A stretch of DNA of 64,000 bases from Ornithobacterium rhinotracheale DSM 15997 (GTDB lineage: Bacteria; Bacteroidota; Bacteroidia; Flavobacteriales; Weeksellaceae): contig NC_018016.1 of NCBI RefSeq assembly GCF_000265465.1, positions 1-64,000 on the forward strand, given 5' to 3'. Below, piece after piece: positions 25,058 to 35,744 of the stretch. A program made the position numbers and the translations under genes. The notes beneath the pieces were generated by a model. The model made no database searches. It saw only the letters and a list, made by a program, of their open reading frames with translations, and was not told the DNA's origin. Numbering within the stretch: position 1 is the stretch's first letter; every line of letters begins with the position of its first letter.

Positions 25058-26872
25058 TTATTTCTGATTATTCTTTAATCTCTGTTGTTCTTGTGCTTGT
25101 TTCATTGCTTGGTCAAGTTTTTCTTGCCATTTGCTTTTCTTGCGCTTTTTAGGATTTTGCTTATTACTTTGGATTTTTGCGTGGATTTTAGCATCGTCTA
25201 TCATCACATTTTTGATGAATAAGACTAGTCCAATGTTAATCGCATTGGATACAAAATAGTACCAAGAAAGTCCTGATGCGTAGCTATTCAAGAAGAAGAT
25301 GAACATGATAGGCATAATGTACATCATAAAACGCATATCTGGCATTCCTTCTTGTTTTGGTGTTTGCATCATGTTTCCAGAGAATTTGAAATAGATTACC
25401 ATAGTTACCACATACATCAATGCAAATAAACTCACATGGTTTCCATAGAACGGAATATTGAATGGCAAGTGCATGATTGAATCGTATGCTGTTAAATCAT
25501 CTGCCCACAAGAATCCTTTACCTCTAAGCTGAATAACATTTGGGAAAAAGTTGAATAAAGCATAGAAAATCGGAATTTGCAACAATGCTGGTAAACATCC
25601 TGCAAGTGGATTGACTCCAGCAGTTCGGTACAGATTCATCGTTTCTTGCTGGCGTTTCATTTGGTTTTCAGGACCTTTATATTTCTCGTTGATTGCTTCC
25701 ATATCTGGTTTTAGTACACGCATCATTGCACTTTGCTTATACTGCTTGTACATGATTGGAGATGTAATCAATTTTACTACAATGGTAAGTAGTGCAATCA
25801 CCCACCCATATTTCAAGCCCCAGCTTGCCATGAATTTAAAGGTAGGCAAAATAGCCCATTCGTTGATCCACCCGAAGATTCCCCAACCAAATGGAATAAT
25901 GTGCTGGAAATCTTTTTTGTAAGTTTTTAATAAATCAAATTCTAAAGGTAAGAAGTACCAAGTGTAAGCTTGATTTAATTCACCATTGATGGCTAAATTA
26001 GTATCAAAATCGAATTTTTTAGAGTGTACAGTATCATCTTTTGGATCATCTGTAACATTTAATTTCACATTATCCCAAGCTACTTTTGGCTCTAGAATTG
26101 TAGAGAAAAATTGTTGCTTAAAGGCTACCCAATCCACCTTTTCATCATCGATAACTTTGTCTCCACGGGTGTAGGTTTCTTTGCTAAAGTTGTTTAAACT
26201 ATAATGAAAATCAGTTACACGCTTTTCCCATGATTTACCTTTTTCTTGAGAAAGGGCATTCATGTTGATGGCTAGATTCGCTGTTTTGTCATTAGTCAAA
26301 TTGCTTAAACCATTAGATCTGATCGAGAAATCTAAAGCGTAATCACCATTTAATGTATATACATATTGAATGGTAGCACCATTTTCTTGTGTGGTAAATG
26401 TAACGGTGCTCCCGTTTTGATTAGCGGTAAACATTCTTTTAGAAAGATCTAGCTTTCTACCTTGTTTATCGTTAAATTGTAGTGCTACATTGGTGTTTCC
26501 GCCATTTATTAAATAAAGTGGCTTGTCGTGTTTTCCAGTTTTGTCGTCGTATGCCTTATAATCCTTTAGCTCAACTCTTGTGATTTGTGCTCCTTTGTTA
26601 GAAATTTCAATTAAAACTTTGTCATTTTCTAATTTAAAAGTTTGTGGAGCAATAGAGGACTGTGCCACAGCAGGCTGCGTATTTGCAAAATCTGCTGTTT
26701 TTTCTTTATTCTGTTCAGCTTGTTGCTTTTCTTTTAAGGCTAATTCTTGTTTTTTCTTCTCAGCTTCAATTTGCTCAGGAGTAGGTTTGGTAAAAAACCA
26801 GTACCCGATAAGCAATAAAATCATCAGCCCAAAACCGATGAGCTGATTTTTGTCAAATTTACTTTCTTGCAT
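25058..26872 (-). CDS. yidC: Membrane protein insertase YidC
   Basis: Inner-membrane insertase of 604 residues that places Sec-dependent and Sec-independent proteins in the bilayer. One N-terminal transmembrane segment (about 10-27) is followed by a Lys/Glu/Gln-rich linker and a large periplasmic beta-sandwich (about 70-340). The conserved core then follows (about 360-560) with SPIMYKQYKQSAMMRVLKPDM, NPLAGCLPALLQIPIFYALFNF and several hydrophobic segments. The C-terminal tail is rich in Lys and Gln (KKRKKSKWQEKL), fitting ribosome contact. pyrG lies 12 bases upstream, so the two are co-transcribed. Confidence 0.97.
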   Translation of the reverse strand: MQESKFDKNQLIGFGLMILLLIGYWFFTKPTPEQIEAEKKKQELALKEKQQAEQNKEKTADFANTQPAVAQSSIAPQTFKLENDKVLIEISNKGAQITRVELKDYKAYDDKTGKHDKPLYLINGGNTNVALQFNDKQGRKLDLSKRMFTANQNGSTVTFTTQENGATIQYVYTLNGDYALDFSIRSNGLSNLTNDKTANLAINMNALSQEKGKSWEKRVTDFHYSLNNFSKETYTRGDKVIDDEKVDWVAFKQQFFSTILEPKVAWDNVKLNVTDDPKDDTVHSKKFDFDTNLAINGELNQAYTWYFLPLEFDLLKTYKKDFQHIIPFGWGIFGWINEWAILPTFKFMASWGLKYGWVIALLTIVVKLITSPIMYKQYKQSAMMRVLKPDMEAINEKYKGPENQMKRQQETMNLYRTAGVNPLAGCLPALLQIPIFYALFNFFPNVIQLRGKGFLWADDLTAYDSIMHLPFNIPFYGNHVSLFALMYVVTMVIYFKFSGNMMQTPKQEGMPDMRFMMYIMPIMFIFFLNSYASGLSWYYFVSNAINIGLVLFIKNVMIDDAKIHAKIQSNKQNPKKRKKSKWQEKLDQAMKQAQEQQRLKNNQK

Positions 26873-26884
26873 TTATTAAAATGT

Positions 26885-28528
<1,644 letters not shown>

Positions 28529-28536
28529 TCAAAGTG

Positions 28537-28567
28537 CAAAAATAAGTCATATTTATGGGCTTACAAA
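28537..28567 (-). promoter_or_regulatory. Promoter of pyrG-yidC
   Basis: On the minus strand TTTG (28564-28567) and TATTTTTG (28537-28544) are spaced by 19 bases, a close match to the Bacteroidota -33/-7 consensus. The pyrG start is 27 bases downstream of the -7 box. Confidence 0.72.
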
Positions 28568-28628
28568 AGTATTTTTTTGATTTCTGAATTAAAGAAAGCT
28601 AAAAACGGAAAGTTATAGGGATAAAAAA

Positions 28629-28727
28629 AGGCAAGCTTACTACATCACACCGCTACGACTATTTACCCTTGCTACGTTCCCGTCCTGGGGGAGTTCAATA
28701 GGAGCTGGTTGTGTAGGACTTGCCTTA
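28629..28727 (-). ncRNA. ffs: Signal recognition particle RNA, small bacterial type
   Basis: A roughly 97-base RNA on the minus strand. The ends pair (GGCAAG with CTTGCC), followed by a long imperfect hairpin. The apical domain reads CCCCCAGGACGGGAACGTAGCAAGGGTA, with the asymmetric internal loop, the GGGAAC tetraloop-like region and the GTAGCAAGG side that mark the Ffh-binding domain in Bacteroidota SRP RNAs. A consensus promoter lies immediately upstream. The 5' end is inferred from that promoter and may be off by a few bases. Confidence 0.9.
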
Positions 28728-28733
28728 GGACTG

Positions 28734-28762
28734 CAAATATACAAATATATTTTTAAAACAAA
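28734..28762 (-). promoter_or_regulatory. Promoter of the SRP RNA gene
   Basis: Minus-strand TTTG (28759-28762), 17-base spacer and TATATTTG (28734-28741). A second TATATTTG at 28742-28749 offers an alternative. Confidence 0.75.
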
Positions 28763-28791
28763 ATAAAATTATCAAGAAAAATTAGCCCAAA

Positions 28792-29229
28792 TTACTTATC
28801 TTCCTGATACCAATCGGGTTTAGGTAAATCATTTTCGTAAATATATTTTGCAATAGCTTCTACATCTTCGCGATTGAAACCATTATTAGGCATCAAACCA
28901 TATTTTTTTACCGCTTCTTTCATTTTTGCAGCTTCTTGTGTAGGCTGGTGTGTGAAATCTACAAATTCTTTCACAAATTGCTCTTCTGAAACACCTGGTT
29001 GCAAATACACTTTTTTAATTTCATATAAAGTAGGTGCTGCACGATTTGCCTCTGGAGCCGTAGGGTGGTGGCATACATAGCATTGAGTTTTCATGTATTT
29101 TCCCCCAGGAGATTCTGGCGTAGTGGCTACAACAGATTCGCTACTTTCAGATGACTGAGGTGTTTCTTTTTTGGAACAAGAAACAATACTTAAACCTACA
29201 AAAATGAGTGGAGTTATTTTTTTGAACAT
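28792..29229 (-). CDS. Mono-haem cytochrome c lipoprotein
   Basis: A 145-residue lipoprotein with lipobox IVSC (Cys18), a Ser/Glu-rich linker, and a class I cytochrome c fold. The haem site is Cys50-Tyr-Val-Cys53-His54 and a likely Met ligand lies in YGLMPNNGF near residue 112. It sits in the periplasm, held by a lipid anchor, and probably passes electrons in respiration. No oxidase subunit is adjacent. A terminator of the upstream YtxH-like gene separates the two, so it has its own transcription. Confidence 0.9.
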   Translation of the reverse strand: MFKKITPLIFVGLSIVSCSKKETPQSSESSESVVATTPESPGGKYMKTQCYVCHHPTAPEANRAAPTLYEIKKVYLQPGVSEEQFVKEFVDFTHQPTQEAAKMKEAVKKYGLMPNNGFNREDVEAIAKYIYENDLPKPDWYQEDK

Positions 29230-29261
29230 AAATTAAAAGTTTTCAGATTAAAATATTAAAA

Positions 29262-29288
29262 AAACGGCTTGAAACATTCAAGCCGTTT
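29262..29288 (-). terminator. Terminator of the YtxH-like gene
   Basis: Perfect 12-base stem AAACGGCTTGAA / TTCAAGCCGTTT with a 3-base loop, between the YtxH-like stop and the cytochrome start. Confidence 0.8.
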
Positions 29289-29311
29289 AAAAACTATATG
29301 AAAAACAAGTA

Positions 29312-29575
29312 TTAGTTATACATTTCTTCGGCTTCTTTCAGAAGATTCTTAGATGTATCTTTAGCCTCTTTTCTTAGATGATCTAGTTCCTCTTTAGCCT
29401 GTTCTAGTTTTTGATTCACATTTTCTTTTAAATCTTTAGCTAAAACCTCTGCCTCTTTTTTGACAGAATCTATTTTATCTTTAAGTTGTTTTTTCTGTTC
29501 TGGAGTCATTTTGTATTTATAGTATGCAAATCCTCCGATACCTACTAATGCTAATAATGCGGTTAACTTTTTCAT
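29312..29575 (-). CDS. Small YtxH-like membrane-anchored helical protein
   Basis: An 87-residue protein with one N-terminal hydrophobic segment (LTALLALVGIGGFAYY, residues 4-19), followed by about 65 residues of charged, Lys/Glu-rich helix with heptad spacing. This is the layout of YtxH-type stress proteins. It is probably fixed in the inner membrane with a coiled coil outside the bilayer. The function is unknown; in other bacteria such proteins are general-stress induced. It is a single gene with its own terminator. Confidence 0.78.
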   Translation of the reverse strand: MKKLTALLALVGIGGFAYYKYKMTPEQKKQLKDKIDSVKKEAEVLAKDLKENVNQKLEQAKEELDHLRKEAKDTSKNLLKEAEEMYN

Positions 29576-29660
29576 AATTCTTGTTTTTAATTACTAATTA
29601 TGCTTTCTTTAAATGAAAATTTTATGCCAAATCATTTAGATTTCCGATTTATTTTTTCGA

Positions 29661-32102
29661 TTATTTAAATATTGGCGGAAATTCATTAGGTTTAGCTTCG
29701 CTCATTAATTGGTAAACGCCTTCTACAATATCATCGAGCGATGGTTTAGAGAAATAATCTCCATCTGTGGCATATGCAGGACGGTGCTCTTTGGCAGTAA
29801 TGGTGAGTGGCTTGCTATCTAATTGATAATATCCATTATTCTGTTCCAAAACTTGTTGTAAAATGTATGCCGACGCACCACCTGGTACATCTTCGTCCAC
29901 CACGACTAAGCGATTGGTTTTAGCCAAACTTTCATTTACTTGTTTTGAAATATCAAACGGGATTAATGACTGAACATCTATCACCTCAGCATCAATGCCC
30001 AGTGCCGTCAATTCTTTGGCGGCTTCGGTTACGATTCTCCAAGTAGAACCATAGGTTAAGATAGTAACATCTTTTCCTTCTTTGGTGATTTCTACCTCCC
30101 CGATTGGTGTTTTGAACTCGCCTAAGTTGTTTGGCATAGGTTCTTTTAATCGGTAGCCGTTTAAGCTTTCTACGATAAAGGCTGGTGTTTTAACTTCCAT
30201 TAAACTATTGTAGAATCCCGCAGCTTGGGTAAGGTTTCTCGGTACCAAGAAATACATACCTTTAATTAAATTTAAAATTCCTCCCATGGGCGAGCCTGCG
30301 TGCCAAATTCCTTCTAGGCGGTGCCCGCGTGTTCTCACGATCACGGGAGCCACTTGGCGTGCATTGGAGCGGTAGCATAGTGTAGCTAAATCATCGCTCA
30401 TGCCTTGCAAGCAATATAGCACATAATCTAAATACTGAATTTCGGCAATTGGGCGAAGTCCACGCATGGCAAGACCAATTCCTTGTCCCAAAATAGTGGC
30501 TTCTCTAATTCCTGTATCGCTCACTCGGTCGATTCCGAATTTTTCTTGTAATCCCTCGAGCCCTTGGTTCACATCTCCAATTTTCCCTGAATCTTCTCCA
30601 AAGGCTAAAACTTTCGGATTTTTTTCAAATATTTTTTCGAAATTATCTCGCAAAACAATTCGCCCATCTACCTCTTCTGGATTTTCATCATAAGTGGGTT
30701 TCACGGCTTTTGGCAAATCCTTGAAATCCTCAAAATACAATCGGGTAGAGTAGTGTTCATACTCTTCTGCCATAGCTTTTTGATACCATTGGCTCAGAGC
30801 CTCACGAGCTGGATAGTTCTCTTTCGCTGTTAGGCGTAGAACTTTTCGCACGGTGTAGAACACGCTTCTCTTATAAGTAGAAAGTTGATTGTTTAAATCA
30901 TCTAATTCTTTTTTCAAGAAAGCGGCATTGCTTGATTGTGCAATGTTTTGTTCAATCAAGGCTACTGCTTCATCTTTTAATTTTTGAATGATTGCTGTAT
31001 AGTCTGCCCAAGCTTTTTTCTGTGCTTGGCGAGCATCGGTTTTAGCTTTTTTGTCTAATTCCTGAATTTCTTCTTCGGTAGCGATTTTTAAAACAGTGCC
31101 ATTTTGTTCGCCCTCAAACGAGAGAATGAATTGTTTTAATTTTTCGATATTATCGTTTTCTTTCTCCCATTGCAATCTTTCTGGCGATTTGTATCGCTCG
31201 TGCGAACCCGAGGTGGAGTGTCCTTGTGGCTGTGTACAATTTCTTACATGCACCACCACAGGCGTGTATTCCTCTCTTGCAATTTTTTCTGCTTTTTGGT
31301 AGCTTTCAAGCATGTGGGCATAGTCGGTGGCAGAGGTAGTGATGATTTCAATGCCTCGCTCATCGGCAGTTTTTCTAAAACCTTCAAGCATTTCGCTTAA
31401 ATTAGATTTAGTACGCTGAAATTCTGCATTCACAGAGATTCCATACTCATCGTCCCAAATCGAAAGCACCACAGGCACTTGCATAACCCCAATGGCGTTG
31501 ATGCATTCCCAGAAATGCCCTTCGGAGGTGCTGGCATCGCCAATGGTTCCAAAAGCGATTTCGCGCCCGTTGATAGAGAATTGCTGATCGGGATCGGCAC
31601 TTGGTACATTTTTATAATATTTAGATGCTTGTCCTAGTCCCACCAAGCGAGGCATTTGTCCTGCGGTGGGAGAAATATCCGAAACCGAATTTTTTTGTTC
31701 GCTCAAGCGATTCCATTCTCCTTGCTTGTTTAGGGAATGTGTTGCAAAGTGCGAAGTCATTTGGCGACCTGCAGAAGCGGGCTCTAGCTCTTCGTCGGTT
31801 GTGGCGTAGAGTTGAGCAAAAATATTTTCTGGCGTGGTTTCGCCTATGGCAAGCATTAAAGTCTGATCACGATAATAGCCCGAACGGAAATCTCCTTTTT
31901 TAAACACTTTGGACAAAGCGATTTGTGGAACTTCTTTTCCGCCACCAAATATTCCAAATTTGGCTTTTCCCGTAAGCACTTCTTTTCGTCCTAAAAGACT
32001 AATTTCTCGGCTCAAGCGTGCGGTGTAATAATCGTTTAAAATTTCGTTTTTAAAAGTTTCAAAGGAAATTTCTTGGCTTAAAATATTATCGTTTTCTTGC
32101 AT
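29661..32102 (-). CDS. 2-oxoacid dehydrogenase E1 component, fused alpha and beta subunits
   Basis: An 813-residue thiamine-diphosphate enzyme that decarboxylates a 2-oxoacid and passes the acyl group to E2. The alpha half (about 1-420) has YYRDQTLMLAIG and the ThDP motif starting GDASTSEGHFWECIN near residue 188. A helical linker follows. The beta half (about 470-813) has LAFGEDSGKIGDVNQGLEGLQEKFG, the conserved Glu region and ILTYGSTWRIVTEAA. The fusion is common in Bacteroidota. Whether the substrate is pyruvate or branched-chain oxoacids cannot be decided; E2 and E3 genes are not in the window. Confidence 0.9.
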   Translation of the reverse strand: MQENDNILSQEISFETFKNEILNDYYTARLSREISLLGRKEVLTGKAKFGIFGGGKEVPQIALSKVFKKGDFRSGYYRDQTLMLAIGETTPENIFAQLYATTDEELEPASAGRQMTSHFATHSLNKQGEWNRLSEQKNSVSDISPTAGQMPRLVGLGQASKYYKNVPSADPDQQFSINGREIAFGTIGDASTSEGHFWECINAIGVMQVPVVLSIWDDEYGISVNAEFQRTKSNLSEMLEGFRKTADERGIEIITTSATDYAHMLESYQKAEKIAREEYTPVVVHVRNCTQPQGHSTSGSHERYKSPERLQWEKENDNIEKLKQFILSFEGEQNGTVLKIATEEEIQELDKKAKTDARQAQKKAWADYTAIIQKLKDEAVALIEQNIAQSSNAAFLKKELDDLNNQLSTYKRSVFYTVRKVLRLTAKENYPAREALSQWYQKAMAEEYEHYSTRLYFEDFKDLPKAVKPTYDENPEEVDGRIVLRDNFEKIFEKNPKVLAFGEDSGKIGDVNQGLEGLQEKFGIDRVSDTGIREATILGQGIGLAMRGLRPIAEIQYLDYVLYCLQGMSDDLATLCYRSNARQVAPVIVRTRGHRLEGIWHAGSPMGGILNLIKGMYFLVPRNLTQAAGFYNSLMEVKTPAFIVESLNGYRLKEPMPNNLGEFKTPIGEVEITKEGKDVTILTYGSTWRIVTEAAKELTALGIDAEVIDVQSLIPFDISKQVNESLAKTNRLVVVDEDVPGGASAYILQQVLEQNNGYYQLDSKPLTITAKEHRPAYATDGDYFSKPSLDDIVEGVYQLMSEAKPNEFPPIFK

Positions 32103-32124
32103 AATTGTACACTTTATGTCTTTA

Positions 32125-32132
32125 CAAATCTA
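32125..32132 (-). promoter_or_regulatory. Probable promoter -7 box for the E1 dehydrogenase gene
   Basis: Minus-strand TAGATTTG fits TAnnTTTG and lies 23 bases before the start codon. The -33 element is unclear. Confidence 0.4.
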
Positions 32133-32245
32133 CAAAAGAAATATGGTAAATAAAAGTGATTTTTTTAAAATTGTGGGTTTTTCAGCTTGAATTTTATTGG
32201 ATTGATGATTTTTTGATTTTAGTGAAAAAAATATTTAGGTATAAA

Positions 32246-32288
32246 AAAAGTTCAAATCGGCAATAGGTGCTGCCGATTTGAACTTTTT
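32246..32288 (-). terminator. Terminator of tamL
   Basis: Perfect stem AAAAAGTTCAAATCGGCA / TGCCGATTTGAACTTTTT (17-18 pairs) with an 8-base loop, about 35 bases beyond the tamL stop on the minus strand. Confidence 0.88.
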
Positions 32289-32321
32289 AAAAAATGCGAT
32301 TTTGGGTGTTTTTTTCTACTT

Positions 32322-34886
32322 TTAGAACGGATAATTAATTCCAAATTGAATTCTTGGTTTTAAGAAATTAAAGTTTTTAAACCATCTATCGCCTTCTGGG
32401 TAGGCTGGATCGTGCAACTTATAGGCAAGATCTAAACGCGCCACCACAAAAGGAAAAACAAATCTGGCTCCAAAGCCCCCGCCTACACCTAATTGCTTGT
32501 AGAATTGATTGATTTTAAAGCTAGTTCTTTCGTTGGTATTTTTTACGCTCCAAATGTTCCCCGCATCTACAAAGGTGGCTCCGTGGAATATTCCTGATAT
32601 AGGAAAACGGTATTCTGCGTTTACGGTGATTTTCATATCATCTACATAAGTTCCTTGGTCATTTGGGCGGAGTGGTGCGGGAGATAATTCGTAGGCTTTC
32701 CATGCACGCACATCGTTTGAGCCTCCTGCAAAATAAGAACGGCTGAAAGGTATGGTGTTTGAGTTTCCGTAAGGATAGGCGATTCCAAATAATCCGCGCA
32801 AGGCGATGGCTGATTTTTCGCTTACATTGAAAGTCTTGCGCACATCTAAGTCAAAACGCAAATATTCTGAATACGGAACGCCTCCTATGAGCGATGTCTT
32901 GTTCCCGAAAAAGTTGTCTTCTTTTTCAAAATTAAGGATTAAATCGGCTAATCTCAAAATTGCCCCACTCACAGCTACACGGGTGTAAATGTTCCATGGG
33001 TTTTCTTTGTCTACGCGTTTATTTTCGTTGTAGTGCCATGCCACAGAAATAGGCTGAATAAACACATCTTGTGTGATGCTTCTTTTTCTAAATACCATGT
33101 TTCTAAAATCAGTATAGTCTTGGAAATTGTATCCTTTTCCTTGAGCATTGGGCAGTGTTTCGGCAAATTTTTCGTCTTGATAAATTAGCCTTTCCAAATG
33201 AGGTTCGCTTAATTTTCCTTCGTCATATAGCTTTTGGATGTGAGGTCTGTAATGGAAAAATGCATTAAAGGTTTTTTCTCTAATTTCATTGTCTAGCGTA
33301 AATACTCTATAATATTTATCCTTTTCTGTATTTCTAATGTATTGGAAACTCAGGGGTTCTATGGTAACTTCGCTCACGCCTGGCTGGAATTTATAATCCA
33401 TATAAGCGACATAGCTTCTACTGCCTAGCCCAATGTTTTTTTGTCCGCTAAGTCCTAATCCTATCGACGATTTTAAGTTATAGCTTTTAGGGAATAAATC
33501 TTCTGTGTTGAAAGGCAATAGCCATCTAGGGAATGTCATTTCTGTATTGAAGGATAATTCATAAGCATTGAAGAAATGATTTTCGTGTCCTGCTTTGTTC
33601 ACGGTGCCCACAGTACCTTTTAGATTAAATTCTAAATTCTCTCCACCTCTGAAGATGTTTCGGTTAAGGAGCCTTAGCCCTGGAGAGATTCCGAAGTTTA
33701 AGAACTGAGAATACATGCCCTCAAAGGAAAGCTGCAAATCGTATTTAGGCTTGGGCTGAAGGAATATTTTAAAATTAATGAGTGAATCTTTTTCGTTTTT
33801 CTCTGGTACCATGGAGGTGAGAGAAAAGTTTTCGCGGTCAAAAATCAAAGTTCGAGTCTCGTCGATCGCCTTTTCGCTGTAAACATCTCCCTCTGTGATG
33901 GTGATGGCATCGGTAAACACGCGAGGCTTAAACTGAAATTCCTCGTTAGATTTCAATGTATAGCCTTTGTATTCTCTAATATGTTTGATATTGCTATCCG
34001 TATTATTGGTAAAAATATCAATCGTTCCCCAGCGATATTTAATGAAATTCTGGATAGAATCGCCCTTAGGTTTGGCAATGCGCATGGTAATGCCTAGTTC
34101 CTTGCTATTGGTGCTATCTACTTTAAAAATCAATTCTTCTCCAAATTCATTAAAATTAAAGTATCCATTGTTTTTAAAAATTCGGGTTAAACGATCGCGC
34201 TCTAGTTCAAAATTTCTTACATCAAATCTTTCTCCTACTTTCACCGCAGATTTGTCCTCATTTTCTTTGTACAAATCCTCCATATCGGTATTGGTAATTA
34301 CTTGATTGTAGTCTTTGATAAAAGAAGGTTCATTTAGTTTAATATTATAAGTTACACGCGCTTTTTGTGCTGCTGTATCGATTTTGAAAGTGGGATCTAC
34401 CTCTGCTTCAAAATAGCCTCTTTCAAAAAACATTTGTTTCAAATTGCGGGCAGAGGAGTAGCTAGAAGTGGTGTCTAGAATCACGGGTTCTGCCCCCCAG
34501 TTGTAAAACTGACGGTATAAAAAATTATTTTTCCCCACATATTCCTTTAGTCCAAATTTGATGTAAAGGCTATCTAGCAATTTCTGATTTCGCTCCTTTC
34601 TGCTGTAAGAATAATACGCCTCAAAAGTGGAATCGAATTTAGCAGGCACCAAGTTGTACATCCAGTCTTGGAGCGGTAAAATCCCCAGCATTCTAGCATT
34701 TGGTTTTTGCGAAACATAGTCTTCCAAATCACTTTTAAAAGCTTTTTTTCCTTCAAATTTAAAAGAGTTGGAACGCAAATAATATTCATTTTTGTTTAAT
34801 TTTTTGGTCAAGCTACACGACTGAATAGTTAAGAGAATTCCGCCAAATAACAATAAAATTAATATCTTTGAATATCTAAAAATCAT
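32322..34886 (-). CDS. tamL: TamL-type BamA/TamA-family outer-membrane lipoprotein
   Basis: An 854-residue Omp85-superfamily protein. It starts with a lipoprotein signal (Cys24 in IQSC), the feature that sets Bacteroidota TamL apart from proteobacterial TamA. The N-terminal half (about 30-380) contains POTRA-like units with YNIKLNEPSFIKDY and ARNLKQMFFERGYFEAEV. The C-terminal half forms the beta-barrel, with GGSNDVRAWKAYELSPAP (the conserved lid-lock region) and the last strand ending IQFGINYPF. TamL works with TamB in envelope biogenesis. It is divergent from the rRNA methyltransferase gene. A -7 box TATATTTG lies at 34913-34920 on the minus strand. Confidence 0.9.
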   Translation of the reverse strand: MIFRYSKILILLLFGGILLTIQSCSLTKKLNKNEYYLRSNSFKFEGKKAFKSDLEDYVSQKPNARMLGILPLQDWMYNLVPAKFDSTFEAYYSYSRKERNQKLLDSLYIKFGLKEYVGKNNFLYRQFYNWGAEPVILDTTSSYSSARNLKQMFFERGYFEAEVDPTFKIDTAAQKARVTYNIKLNEPSFIKDYNQVITNTDMEDLYKENEDKSAVKVGERFDVRNFELERDRLTRIFKNNGYFNFNEFGEELIFKVDSTNSKELGITMRIAKPKGDSIQNFIKYRWGTIDIFTNNTDSNIKHIREYKGYTLKSNEEFQFKPRVFTDAITITEGDVYSEKAIDETRTLIFDRENFSLTSMVPEKNEKDSLINFKIFLQPKPKYDLQLSFEGMYSQFLNFGISPGLRLLNRNIFRGGENLEFNLKGTVGTVNKAGHENHFFNAYELSFNTEMTFPRWLLPFNTEDLFPKSYNLKSSIGLGLSGQKNIGLGSRSYVAYMDYKFQPGVSEVTIEPLSFQYIRNTEKDKYYRVFTLDNEIREKTFNAFFHYRPHIQKLYDEGKLSEPHLERLIYQDEKFAETLPNAQGKGYNFQDYTDFRNMVFRKRSITQDVFIQPISVAWHYNENKRVDKENPWNIYTRVAVSGAILRLADLILNFEKEDNFFGNKTSLIGGVPYSEYLRFDLDVRKTFNVSEKSAIALRGLFGIAYPYGNSNTIPFSRSYFAGGSNDVRAWKAYELSPAPLRPNDQGTYVDDMKITVNAEYRFPISGIFHGATFVDAGNIWSVKNTNERTSFKINQFYKQLGVGGGFGARFVFPFVVARLDLAYKLHDPAYPEGDRWFKNFNFLKPRIQFGINYPF

Positions 34887-34919
34887 AACAAGTGTTTATT
34901 CTTTTAAAAATACAAATAT

Positions 34920-35651
34920 ATGGTATCTAAATCTACAATAAAACTTATTAAAAGTTTACAGCAAAAAAAATATCGAAATAAGCACCAATTATTTGTGGTA
35001 GAAGGAATAAAATCGGTGCAGGAATTTCTAAAAAGTAGATTTAAGCTAAATGCAATTTATTGTTTAGAAGAATTAAAAAATGATTTTAAAAATGCCGAAA
35101 TAGTATCAGAAAAGGAATTATCTCAAATTTCTGCTCTTAAAAATCCACAAAAAGTTCTAGCTGTTTTTGCTTGTGAAAAAAATGATTTGCCTGTGGATTT
35201 AGATGAGCTAATTTTAGCTTTAGATAATGTACAAGATCCAGGTAATTTGGGCACGATTTTGCGTCTTGCCGATTGGTTTGGCATCAAAAACATTGTTTGC
35301 AACAGCGATACAGTGGATTGCTACAACCCCAAAACCATTCAAGCAAGTATGGGGTCGCTCAGCCGTGTGCGTGTTTTTTATACAGATTTAAAGGAATTTT
35401 TAGCCCAACAAAAAAATCCGATTTATGGCACTTTTATGAATGGTGAGAATATTTACAACCAAAATTTAGCCCCAAAAGGAATCATCGTTTTAGGTAACGA
35501 GGGGAAAGGCATTTCGCCTGAAATCGAAAAACTTTGCACCCAGAGAATCAGCATTCCGCAAGTGGGAAATTCCACTGAAAGTCTAAATGTTGCCATGGCA
35601 GCATCGATTGTGATTAATGAATTTTGCCGTCCACAATTGGTAGGAAAATAA
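34920..35651 (+). CDS. TrmH/SpoU-family RNA 2'-O-methyltransferase
   Basis: A 243-residue SPOUT methyltransferase. The N-terminal substrate-binding region has KYRNKHQLFVVEGIKSVQEFL. The knot domain holds the three SpoU motifs: LDNVQDPGNLGTILR near 86-100, VLGNEGKGIS near 188, and PQVGNSTESLNVAMAASI near 212-230. It probably methylates a ribose in rRNA (RlmB-like) or tRNA; the exact target cannot be inferred. It is divergent from tamL with only 33 bases between the starts, so its promoter must lie within the 5' end of tamL (TATCTTTG at 34863-34870 is a candidate). Confidence 0.9.
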   Translation: MVSKSTIKLIKSLQQKKYRNKHQLFVVEGIKSVQEFLKSRFKLNAIYCLEELKNDFKNAEIVSEKELSQISALKNPQKVLAVFACEKNDLPVDLDELILALDNVQDPGNLGTILRLADWFGIKNIVCNSDTVDCYNPKTIQASMGSLSRVRVFYTDLKEFLAQQKNPIYGTFMNGENIYNQNLAPKGIIVLGNEGKGISPEIEKLCTQRISIPQVGNSTESLNVAMAASIVINEFCRPQLVGK

Positions 35652-35744
35652 AGCGAAACAAAACAAAAATCAGCGTTTTTAAATATCATTTCTTTAAATT
35701 AAAATTTGTATCTTTAGTTTTTGAAAACAAAATTATTTTAAGAA